A stretch of 11,155 nucleotides of DNA from CAYXWM01 sp964468805 (GTDB lineage: Bacteria > Bacillota > Clostridia > Lachnospirales > WRBF01): NCBI GenBank assembly GCA_964468805.1, contig CAYXWM010000072.1:1-11155 (forward strand). The letters are read 5' to 3'. This document shows positions 1 to 5,385 of this stretch, in pieces; position 1 is the stretch's first letter; each line of letters opens with the position of its first letter. The position numbers were made by a program, and so were the translations under genes. A model generated the notes under the pieces. That model had not been told where the DNA came from and ran no database searches. It saw nothing but the letters and a program-made list of their open reading frames with translations.

Positions 1-77
1 AGACCACCGCTTTCGGTAAATACAGTTACTGTTTGACCTACATACCTCAACAGGCATTCAAATAATTCTTCATTCAT
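1..77 (-). CDS. N-terminus of an unrecognised small protein (partial, runs off the left edge)
   Basis: A minus-strand reading frame starts at an ATG whose first base is 77 and stays open to the window edge, giving about 25 residues that begin MNEELFECLLRYVGQTVTVF and continue TESGG. A perfect GGAGG (complement of 86-90) lies 8 nt upstream, which decides the start. An alternative ATG at 73 is in another frame and stops after eight codons. The visible part is a short acidic helix-like N-terminus followed by a beta-like VGQTVTVFTESGG stretch. I do not recognise a named family, and the C-terminal part is missing. It is transcribed divergently from zapA. Its leader contains an 11-bp hairpin (see 96-129). 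It is real as a translated start; its function is unknown. Confidence 0.6.
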   Translation of the reverse strand, partial: MNEELFECLLRYVGQTVTVFTESGG

Positions 78-95
78 TAAAATATCCTCCTTTCC

Positions 96-129
96 GAAAT
101 TACTTAGCTTTTTTCCTTTAAGTAATTTC
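96..129 (-). promoter_or_regulatory. 11-bp perfect inverted repeat in the leader of the left-edge gene
   Basis: GAAATTACTTA at 96-106 is exactly complementary to TAAGTAATTTC at 119-129, with a 12-nt loop. On the minus strand the hairpin ends 5 nt before the GGAGG ribosome binding site (86-90) of the left-edge gene, so in the mRNA it would sit directly upstream of the ribosome docking site. It has no adjacent T-run in either direction, so it does not look like an ordinary terminator. It could be an mRNA-stabilising or translation-modulating hairpin, or a protein-binding palindrome. Confidence 0.45.
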
Positions 130-146
130 CTCTTGGTACATACTAT

Positions 147-177
147 GATAACCAGTCCTAAATGGTTACTGATTATC
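147..177. repeat. Inverted repeat, 10-bp arms (intergenic hairpin)
   Basis: GATAACCAGT (147-156) pairs with ACTGATTATC (168-177), with one G:T-type position and an 11-nt loop. It is the second of a row of inverted repeats in the gene-free stretch 78-432. It abuts the next repeat, overlapping it by three bases. No function can be assigned from sequence. Confidence 0.45.
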
Positions 178-210
178 AAGGTTTTTATTCCGAATAAAAT
201 ATTGATTTTT
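175..210. repeat. AT-rich inverted repeat followed by a T-run
   Basis: ATCAA-N2/3-TTTTATTC (from 175) is mirrored by GAATAAAA-TA-TTGAT (ending 206), a nearly perfect palindrome centred on 191 and followed by TTTT (207-210). It could act as a weak terminator on the plus strand, but the stem is almost entirely A:T and no gene is seen ending just before it. It may simply be an AT-rich palindrome. Confidence 0.35.
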
Positions 211-220
211 AATCCGGCGA

Positions 221-240
221 ATTAGGGTAAAAGATTAGGG
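221..240. repeat. Short direct repeat ATTAGGG x2
   Basis: ATTAGGG occurs at 221-227 and again at 234-240, a period of 13 nt. It lies in the gene-free stretch left of zapA. It is a small repeat that could be a protein-binding half-site pair or chance. Confidence 0.3.
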
Positions 241-268
241 AAGAAGTTTAATGATGAATATTTTATAT

Positions 269-350
269 ACCGGTTTGTTTATTATGGCTACAGACTTACA
301 CCTATCTGTCAAAATCCCGGATTGATGCACATAATATGTCCCAAACCGGT
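269..350. repeat. Long-range inverted repeat enclosing a small hairpin
   Basis: ACCGGTTTG (269-277) is exactly complementary to CAAACCGGT (342-350). After a short mismatch the pairing can resume between the ATTATG near 281-286 and the CATAATA near 330-336. Inside, ACAGA and TCTGT near 290-310 can form a small hairpin. Together these could make a branched RNA fold of about 80 nt, ending 34 nt before the zapA -35 box. I matched it to no known riboswitch or small RNA class and see no good promoter in front of it. Confidence 0.35.
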
Positions 351-383
351 GATAAATCAAAGAAAATCTCAATATTACATATG

Positions 384-412
384 TTGTAAAATAAATATTC
401 CTATGCTATAAT
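384..412 (+). promoter_or_regulatory. Sigma-A promoter for zapA (extended -10)
   Basis: TTGTAA (384-389) and a consensus TATAAT (407-412) are separated by exactly 17 nt. TG at 404-405 gives the extended -10 form TGnTATAAT. Transcription would begin around 418-420, leaving a leader of about 25 nt before the GTG start at 445. This is the best promoter of the left half and probably drives zapA, possibly reading on into the wall-synthesis genes. Confidence 0.8.
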
Positions 413-444
413 GTACAAGTCATAAATTAAGGGTGGTGAAGACT

Positions 445-825
445 GTGAACGACACGAAAAAGAATACGGTCAGAGTACTTATAGGCGGCGAAAACATAGA
501 ACTTGTAAGCGCCGAGTCGGAAGAATACATAAGCAATATTGCTCAATATATAAATCTTAAAATAGCAGACGTTCAAAAACGGACAAAGTCTGTATCCATT
601 AATTCAAACATGATGAACTTGTTGGTGACTATAAATGTGGCGGACGAGCTTTTTAAGGAAAGAGAGACTGCCAACAGGCTTTCCGATGAATTGAGAGCTT
701 GTAATAATGAGCTTTCTTTGACATTGGAAGAAAACAGAAAAATTCAAGTCCTTTTGGAACAGCAAACAAAAATGCTTGATGATGCCAAAAAGGAATTAAA
801 AGAATTTCTGGATACTTTCCAATAA
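445..825 (+). CDS. zapA: Cell division protein ZapA
   Basis: ZapA is a small cytoplasmic protein that binds FtsZ and promotes bundling of its filaments at the division site. The 126-residue product has the usual two parts. An N-terminal globular region (about 4-45) contains the family-like segments VRVLIGGENIELV and SEEYISNIAQYINLKI. A long C-terminal helix (about 65-122), rich in Glu, Lys, Leu and Asn, should form the dimerising coiled coil. Length and layout fit Gram-positive ZapA. I chose GTG at 445 because the ribosome site GGGTGGTGA (431-439) precedes it at about 5 nt; an in-frame GTG at 433 lies inside that site. A strong promoter sits just upstream. No terminator follows before the SEDS gene, so co-transcription with the wall-synthesis genes is possible. 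Confidence 0.9.
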   Translation: MNDTKKNTVRVLIGGENIELVSAESEEYISNIAQYINLKIADVQKRTKSVSINSNMMNLLVTINVADELFKERETANRLSDELRACNNELSLTLEENRKIQVLLEQQTKMLDDAKKELKEFLDTFQ

Positions 826-881
826 AACTTTCGGACTTTTTCTGCGTAATTCGGCACAGTAATTTTGTCTGTATGTATTTT

Positions 882-912
882 TGTTGAAAAATGTCAACAC
901 AACGAATATCTT
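882..912 (+). promoter_or_regulatory. Possible promoter with overlapping palindrome, upstream of the SEDS gene
   Basis: TTGAAA (884-889) and TATCTT (907-912) are 17 nt apart. The -35 box lies in a small inverted repeat, TGTTGA (882-887) with TCAACA (894-899). The -10 box is only a partial match, so this is a weak candidate. If real, it would give the SEDS/PBP pair its own start and a possible operator. Confidence 0.3.
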
Positions 913-978
913 GGAATTTTGGTTTGATTTTGTTTATGCAAGAGTTTTTTTGTTTTATCTGTCGAATTTTGTTGAAAC

Positions 979-994
979 GGGAAATTGTTTTCCC
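979..994 (+). promoter_or_regulatory. Small perfect hairpin before the SEDS gene
   Basis: GGGAAA (979-984) and TTTCCC (989-994) are exact complements around a 4-nt loop, ending 16 nt before the AGGAG ribosome site at 1011-1015. No T-run follows, so it is not a terminator. It may protect or structure the leader of the next gene. Confidence 0.3.
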
Positions 995-1022
995 TATGGC
1001 TTAAAAATAAAGGAGTTTGGCA

Positions 1023-2348
1023 ATGTTTCAGCTTGTTGTCATACTGTCTCGATATTTATTTGTTTTTTACGGAGTATATTTTCTTTGGCAGGCTATTTCT
1101 TATATACTTGGCGAACGTAAAATAATAAAAGTAAAACTGAGCATGGTTTTGTCAAAACAAAGAGTGTGCTTGGTATTTATGCATTTGACTGCTTTTCTCA
1201 TATTGTCTTATCAGCCGGAGGGTTTTCCTTTAAATTTGCAAACCCTGCTTATAGGCACGGTGGGATTGCTGTTGATACTCATGGGCAGAGTTCTTGCCGT
1301 CAGGATTTTCAAAACCGGTTGCGAATTAATGTGGAACTCGGTTTTCTTTTTATTTGATGTGGGTCTGATAAATATACATAGGCTTGACAGCGGAGTAGCT
1401 ATTAAACAATTGGTATGGTTTATAGTTGGCTTTACACTTATGCTTTTAATACCTGTACTTATGTGGATGATTCCGAAGTTTGAAAAATTAAAATGGATAT
1501 ATTTATTGGCAGGTCTGGGATTGTTGGTTTCGCCCTTGGTGTTCGGTAAAGCCATATACGGTGCCGTTAACTGGGTTTCTTTCGGAGAATTTAACTTTCA
1601 GCCCTCGGAAATTGTCAAGTTTTTATATGTGTTTTTTCTTAGCTCGGTATTCAGCAAGTCGGTTTCAATGCGAACTATACTTTTTGCCGGTTCGGCTGCG
1701 GCTGTATTTGTTATAGTCTTGGTTGTGCAAAACGACTTGGGCGGTGCATTAATATTTTTTATGACCTTTCTTGCCTTATTATATATTGCAAGCGGAAATA
1801 AAGTGCTTTGCCTTTCCGGTCTGGCAGGACTGGGTGTGGCGGCTTTTTTGGCGTACAATTTGTTTGGTCATGTAAGGGTAAGGGTTGCGGCTTGGTTAAA
1901 TCCCTGGGGTGATATTGAAGGCGGCGGATATCAAATTATTCAGTCCTTGTTCGCCATAGGTACCTGGGGTTTAATGGGAAGTGGGCTAACCCGAGGCTTT
2001 GCGAAAACCATTCCCATAGTTACTTCGGATTTTATTTTTGCCGCCATTTGCGAAGAATTTGGCGGAATTTTTGCCCTTGCATTAATAGGGGTTTATATGC
2101 TGACCTTTTACAGAGGTGTTAACATAGCCCTGCGTTCGGACAACCGTCTTTACAGCTTGTTGGCGGCAGGCTTTACTTGTCTGCTTTCTTTCCAGACATT
2201 TTTAATTATAGGCGGTGTTGTAAAGCTGATTCCTCTTACCGGGGTAACCCTTCCTTTTATCAGTTACGGCGGCAGCTCCATACTTGTAAGTATGCTGATT
2301 ATAGGAATATTACAGTGGCTGCACCGGGAGCAAGCCGGCAAGAATTAA
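1023..2348 (+). CDS. SEDS-family peptidoglycan glycosyltransferase (FtsW/RodA/SpoVE)
   Basis: SEDS proteins are polytopic membrane enzymes that polymerise lipid II into glycan strands together with a class B penicillin-binding protein. This 441-residue protein carries the family landmarks: NWVSFGEFNFQPSE (about 183-196), NDLGG (237-241), the NP-GD-GGYQ-QSLFAIG stretch (about 293-313), TSDFIFA-EEFG (334-347) and PLTGVTLPFISYGGSS (404-419). Asp336 lies where SEDS enzymes have their proposed catalytic Asp. The core starts near residue 103. Before it lie about 100 extra residues with roughly three hydrophobic segments, a form I associate with clostridial and actinobacterial homologues. The usual PE-HTD motif reads PIVTSD here. 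The ATG at 1023 has AGGAG 7 nt upstream; an in-frame TTG at 1017 is too close to it. The PBP gene follows 84 nt later. FtsW and RodA cannot be separated by eye. Confidence 0.9.
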   Translation: MFQLVVILSRYLFVFYGVYFLWQAISYILGERKIIKVKLSMVLSKQRVCLVFMHLTAFLILSYQPEGFPLNLQTLLIGTVGLLLILMGRVLAVRIFKTGCELMWNSVFFLFDVGLINIHRLDSGVAIKQLVWFIVGFTLMLLIPVLMWMIPKFEKLKWIYLLAGLGLLVSPLVFGKAIYGAVNWVSFGEFNFQPSEIVKFLYVFFLSSVFSKSVSMRTILFAGSAAAVFVIVLVVQNDLGGALIFFMTFLALLYIASGNKVLCLSGLAGLGVAAFLAYNLFGHVRVRVAAWLNPWGDIEGGGYQIIQSLFAIGTWGLMGSGLTRGFAKTIPIVTSDFIFAAICEEFGGIFALALIGVYMLTFYRGVNIALRSDNRLYSLLAAGFTCLLSFQTFLIIGGVVKLIPLTGVTLPFISYGGSSILVSMLIIGILQWLHREQAGKN

Positions 2349-2413
2349 TAATTCTACTTAAATAATCTATATGTACGGCTATTTGAAAAAAGGTTTTATC
2401 TTTTTTAACTTTA

Positions 2414-2424
2414 TCAACCGGTTG
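2414..2424. promoter_or_regulatory. CAACCGGTTG palindrome at the PBP ribosome binding site
   Basis: A 10-bp perfect palindrome (CAACCGGTTG, near 2415-2424) ends where the GGTGAG ribosome site (2424-2429) of the penicillin-binding-protein gene begins. Just upstream, AAAAAAG and CTTTTTT (about 2386-2406) are also complementary. In RNA this could fold back on the ribosome site; on DNA it could be a protein site. It may also be chance. Confidence 0.25.
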
Positions 2425-2432
2425 GTGAGTTT

Positions 2433-3827
2433 ATGAACAAAACCCGCAAATATATACGACATGTTTTTTGGATATACGCCCTTCTTTTTTCACTGCTTGT
2501 TTTTTGGCTGGGAAAATATATACTGTTTGATGCTCCCGGTATAGTTGCCAATTCATATAATCCTCGTTTGAATTATACCGATAATACGGTAAAACGCGGA
2601 GAAATACGTGATTCTCTGGGGAATGTACTGGCGGAAAGCTCTAAATCCGGTGATGGGTACATTAGGGATTACCCAAAGGCAGGTTTATATGCCCATACGG
2701 TGGGTTACGTAAAAATGGGTAAGGCAGGGTTGGAATCCGTAAACAATTTTACGTTGCAATCCATAGACAATGAAGTATGGCAACGGATTAATAACATAAT
2801 CAATGACGAGGAAATAAAAGCAAACAGCATAGTATTAACCTTGGACAATGAATTGCAAAAAATAGCCTATGATGGTATAGGGAAAAGAAAAGCCGCTGTG
2901 GTTGCTATAGAGCCTTCAACGGGAAAAGTCTTGGCTATGGTTTCTTCACCGGGCTTCGATCCCAACAAAGTGGAAAGTTTATGGACGGAATTAAGGGAAG
3001 ACACAGAAAATAACCCCTTGGTAAATCGAGCCACATCCGGTCTATATCCGCCCGGTTCGATTTTTAAGCTTCTTACCGCAACGGCAGCTATGGAAGCCGG
3101 AATGGAAGATTATGAATACAATTGCAAAGGCGAGGCGACTTTTGGTGATAAAGTTATACATTGTTTTAAAAACAAGGCTCACGGAAATGTTGATTTAACT
3201 CAAGCTTTGACTGTATCATGTAATACCTATTTTGCTTCCTTGTTGGAAGAAATGGGTACGGAGAGTTTGGAAAAGGTCTGTGAAAATGCTTTGTTTAACA
3301 CCACCTACAACACAACCGTTCCTCACAGCAAAAGTTCTTTTACCGCCAATTCCAAAACGGATATAGCCTTATTGTCACAAACAGCTATAGGGCAGGGTAA
3401 AACTCTGGTTACGCCTTTGCATATGGCTATAGTTTGTTCCGCCATAGCCAACGGAGGTATAGCTATGGAGCCTTATTTGGTTGATTCTGTCATTACTCCC
3501 TCCGAAAATACTGCAGTAAAAAATATGCCCAAAAGCCTAACCAGGATTTTTACCTCCGAACAGGCTCACGAACTTACCAAAATGATGCAGTCCGTTGTAG
3601 ACAACGGAACGGCTTCGCCCATAGCTCTAAAGGGCATAAAAATCTGTGCAAAAACCGGAACGGCTGAAAACGAAGGAGAAAAGGACCATGGTTGGTTGGT
3701 AGCATTTGCTCCGGCAGATAATCCGGAAATAGCTATCAGCATAGTTTTGGAAAATTCCGACGGACCTTCAAAGGCTATGCCTGTAGTTAAAAGTATGATT
3801 GATTATTGGCTGAATAAAAGAGGATAA
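2433..3827 (+). CDS. Class B penicillin-binding protein (PBPA/PBP2-like transpeptidase)
   Basis: This is a membrane-anchored D,D-transpeptidase that cross-links peptidoglycan strands, and the expected partner of the SEDS polymerase just upstream. The 464-residue product has a single N-terminal membrane anchor (about 11-31) and a short dimerisation-type domain with RGEIRDSLGNVLAE (55-68) and GKAGLE (96-101). A complete transpeptidase domain follows. Its three active-site motifs are intact: SIFK (Ser209 nucleophile to Lys212), SCN (262-264) and KTG (407-409). There is no glycosyltransferase domain, so it is class B. It is short for the class, resembling the PBPA branch that pairs with RodA in actinobacteria and clostridia. 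The ATG at 2433 follows GGTGAG (2424-2429) at a tight 3-nt spacing. A strong terminator follows, so this is the last gene of its unit. Confidence 0.93.
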   Translation: MNKTRKYIRHVFWIYALLFSLLVFWLGKYILFDAPGIVANSYNPRLNYTDNTVKRGEIRDSLGNVLAESSKSGDGYIRDYPKAGLYAHTVGYVKMGKAGLESVNNFTLQSIDNEVWQRINNIINDEEIKANSIVLTLDNELQKIAYDGIGKRKAAVVAIEPSTGKVLAMVSSPGFDPNKVESLWTELREDTENNPLVNRATSGLYPPGSIFKLLTATAAMEAGMEDYEYNCKGEATFGDKVIHCFKNKAHGNVDLTQALTVSCNTYFASLLEEMGTESLEKVCENALFNTTYNTTVPHSKSSFTANSKTDIALLSQTAIGQGKTLVTPLHMAIVCSAIANGGIAMEPYLVDSVITPSENTAVKNMPKSLTRIFTSEQAHELTKMMQSVVDNGTASPIALKGIKICAKTGTAENEGEKDHGWLVAFAPADNPEIAISIVLENSDGPSKAMPVVKSMIDYWLNKRG

Positions 3828-3864
3828 AAATATTAATTCAAGAGAATTTTTTTAAAGCGAATAA

Positions 3865-3905
3865 AAACCTGCCGATCCTTAAATAGAATTCGGCAGGTTT
3901 TTTCT
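3865..3905. terminator. Bidirectional intrinsic terminator between the PBP and SLH genes
   Basis: AAACCTGCCGA (3865-3875) pairs perfectly with TCGGCAGGTTT (3890-3900) around a 14-nt loop. T6 (3898-3903) follows on the plus strand. On the minus strand the complement of the A5 run at 3863-3867 supplies the T-tract. It ends the plus-strand PBP transcript at 3827 and the convergent SLH gene at 3942. Confidence 0.92.
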
Positions 3906-3941
3906 TGAAAAAACGGGGATAAAGAATATATTTATAATAAG

Positions 3942-5123
3942 TTATTTATTTTTGGCTCTTACCAAATAATATGTACCTTCCGGGTTTAGAGTGGGTTCAA
4001 AGTATTCGTCTTTACGAGTAACATATACATCTATACAGTTAACTCCGTTTTTGACACCGGCTGTAAACTTGTTGAACAGAACTTTGTCCTCTGCAACTTT
4101 ATCCGAAATATATTCCGCATCATATGCCTGACCCAATTCAGTGCCGTTTTTATTTACTACGCATAAATAATAACTGAAATAGTCCGGGCTTGAAGTATGG
4201 TCAAGATATATTACAGCCATGCCGTCGCTTCTTACGTATTTTCCGTTGCGAAAATGTACGCCGTCTATGTCTTGGGCGTCATAGCCGGTTAATTCCCAGC
4301 TGTAACTGTAAGGGGTAAAGCCTGTTTTGTCCTCCGGTAATTTAAATGTAGGAGTAGGATCGGAAGTCGGTGTTGCCGGGGTTGGTTTTATACCGTTGTA
4401 ATTTCCCACTATTGCTCCTACCAAACGCACCATTGAAGCCACTGCCTGTTGACGGGAATATATATCTTGTGGTTCGAATTTTGAATTTCCCATACCGCCC
4501 ATAACTCTTGAATTTCCGGGCAGATAAGGCATGGTCATAGCAGAGACTTTACTTATGTCTGATTCGCCCCAAAGACCTTTGGTATCTTTAAATGACAGAG
4601 AGTTTGCTGAGGGAGTATAACCGAAAAGAGTTGCCATGCGAGATAGCATAGCCGCGGCTTCTTGACGGGTTATGGTTCTGTCCGGATAAAAATTGCCGTT
4701 TGAGCCTTGCATTATGCCGAATTCACTGCATATTCCGATTTCAATGTCTTGAAATTGTCCGGGACTTAAATTGCTTGCCAGTTCGTTTTCCGAGGAATTG
4801 GACAATACTCTGATTGCGGATACGCATAAACTTGCAAAGTTGGCTCTGGTTATGGGTTCATGGAAATAATCGCCCACCGTATCCGGCAAAATACCCAGTT
4901 CATCAGCCATGGATACTTCTTTAACAGCCCAATCATCCAAGACCACTCCACGGTATCCGCCATAGGTATAACTGCTCGATACACTGTTTTTGATTCGTGT
5001 TTCCAAGTTTTTTGCGTTACTTCTTGCCAAGGCCGGTATTTCGGACCTTGTAAGTGCCTCTACCGGAACAAACAAAGAAAAGCACAGAATTAACATTGTT
5101 ACAATACTTGTTGCCTTTTTCAT
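3942..5123 (-). CDS. Secreted protein with three SLH domains and an unrecognised C-terminal domain
   Basis: This is probably a surface protein held non-covalently in the cell wall. The 393-residue product begins with a typical signal peptide: MKKATSIV, then a hydrophobic core to about residue 20, with cleavage likely near 23. Three S-layer-homology repeats follow at about 60-106, 122-168 and 178-237. Each shows a TRAE-type binding motif: ITRAN at 91, ITRQE at 151, YSRQQ at 222. Repeat 2 is shortened at its start. A Pro/Thr linker (about 246-262) leads to a roughly 130-residue, aromatic-rich, probably beta-sheet C-terminal region that I do not recognise. The ATG at 5123 has GGAGG (complement of 5130-5134) 6 nt upstream; an earlier in-frame ATG at 5147 lacks such a site and would spoil the signal peptide. 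SLH repeats bind pyruvylated wall polysaccharide, and a CsaB-type enzyme is encoded at 8799-11030. Confidence 0.88.
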   Translation of the reverse strand: MKKATSIVTMLILCFSLFVPVEALTRSEIPALARSNAKNLETRIKNSVSSSYTYGGYRGVVLDDWAVKEVSMADELGILPDTVGDYFHEPITRANFASLCVSAIRVLSNSSENELASNLSPGQFQDIEIGICSEFGIMQGSNGNFYPDRTITRQEAAAMLSRMATLFGYTPSANSLSFKDTKGLWGESDISKVSAMTMPYLPGNSRVMGGMGNSKFEPQDIYSRQQAVASMVRLVGAIVGNYNGIKPTPATPTSDPTPTFKLPEDKTGFTPYSYSWELTGYDAQDIDGVHFRNGKYVRSDGMAVIYLDHTSSPDYFSYYLCVVNKNGTELGQAYDAEYISDKVAEDKVLFNKFTAGVKNGVNCIDVYVTRKDEYFEPTLNPEGTYYLVRAKNK

Positions 5124-5129
5124 AAATAT

Positions 5130-5144
5130 CCTCCAATCAATTGG
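5130..5144 (-). promoter_or_regulatory. Ribosome binding site overlapped by a small palindrome (SLH gene)
   Basis: The minus-strand GGAGG (complement of 5130-5134) fixes the SLH gene start at 5123. The sequence CCAAT-CA-ATTGG (5133-5144) is a perfect inverted repeat that shares two bases with this site. The loop is too short for a firm hairpin, so a DNA-binding site is as likely as an RNA effect. Confidence 0.35.
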
Positions 5145-5160
5145 CATTAATGACTGCCGG

Positions 5161-5176
5161 CAAGTTGAACAAGTTG
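5161..5176. repeat. CAAGTTG direct repeat in the SLH gene leader
   Basis: CAAGTTG occurs at 5161-5167 and 5170-5176, a 9-nt period, within the untranslated leader of the SLH gene and downstream of its promoter. It is possibly a regulator half-site pair; no known motif is recognised. Confidence 0.3.
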
Positions 5177-5224
5177 TAAACAGGGGTTAACAGTGACTTG
5201 GTACAGGTATTATGTCAGATTTAT

Positions 5225-5253
5225 AGTATACAATATTTACAATAAATTATCAA
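5225..5253 (-). promoter_or_regulatory. Sigma-A promoter for the SLH protein gene
   Basis: Read on the minus strand, TTGATA (complement of 5248-5253) and TATACT (complement of 5225-5230) are separated by exactly 17 nt. Transcription would start near 5218, giving an untranslated leader of about 95 nt before the ATG at 5123. That leader holds the CAAGTTG repeat and the palindrome at the ribosome site. Confidence 0.75.
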
Positions 5254-5300
5254 GTTCTGTTATTTTGTGGCCGGGATATTTTTAAGGTTATTTACAACCC

Positions 5301-5316
5301 ATAAAACTATAAAACT
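5301..5316. repeat. Tandem ATAAAACT x2 between the divergent promoters
   Basis: ATAAAACT is repeated head to tail at 5301-5308 and 5309-5316, ending 10 nt before the -35 box of the PEGA-gene promoter. This placement would suit an AT-rich upstream element or an operator, but a chance repeat in AT-rich DNA is possible. Confidence 0.3.
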
Positions 5317-5326
5317 ATCATTACTC

Positions 5327-5355
5327 TTGCAAAAAAATGTCTTTGGACTTAAAAT
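5327..5355 (+). promoter_or_regulatory. Sigma-A promoter for the PEGA/kinase/ligase/GT4-CsaB operon
   Basis: TTGCAA (5327-5332) and TAAAAT (5350-5355) are 17 nt apart, each one or two bases off consensus. Transcription would start near 5362, about 24 nt before the ATG at 5386. This start would make an upstream in-frame ATG at 5365 nearly leaderless, which supports the later start. No other convincing promoter or terminator is seen up to 11030, so the four genes are probably one unit. Confidence 0.7.
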
Positions 5356-5385
5356 AGTAAAGATATGCAAAGAGAGGTGCTTTTT

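Noticed and set aside
269..350. A known riboswitch in the region left of zapA
   Set aside because: I compared it mentally with purine, c-di-GMP, TPP, SAM and Mn-type consensus cores and found no match. It also lies upstream of the predicted zapA transcript start.
881..1120. A 79-codon plus-strand frame between zapA and the SEDS gene
   Set aside because: It runs into the SEDS gene in another frame, lacks a ribosome site at its start and resembles no protein; the SEDS frame has all the family motifs.
2341..2410. Terminator between the SEDS and PBP genes
   Set aside because: The A6/T6 complementarity has almost no G:C pairs, so it is unlikely to stop transcription; the two genes are probably co-transcribed.
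5365..5385. Upstream ATG start for the PEGA protein
   Set aside because: It falls almost at the predicted transcript start and has no ribosome site; the ATG at 5386 has AGAGGTG at proper spacing.
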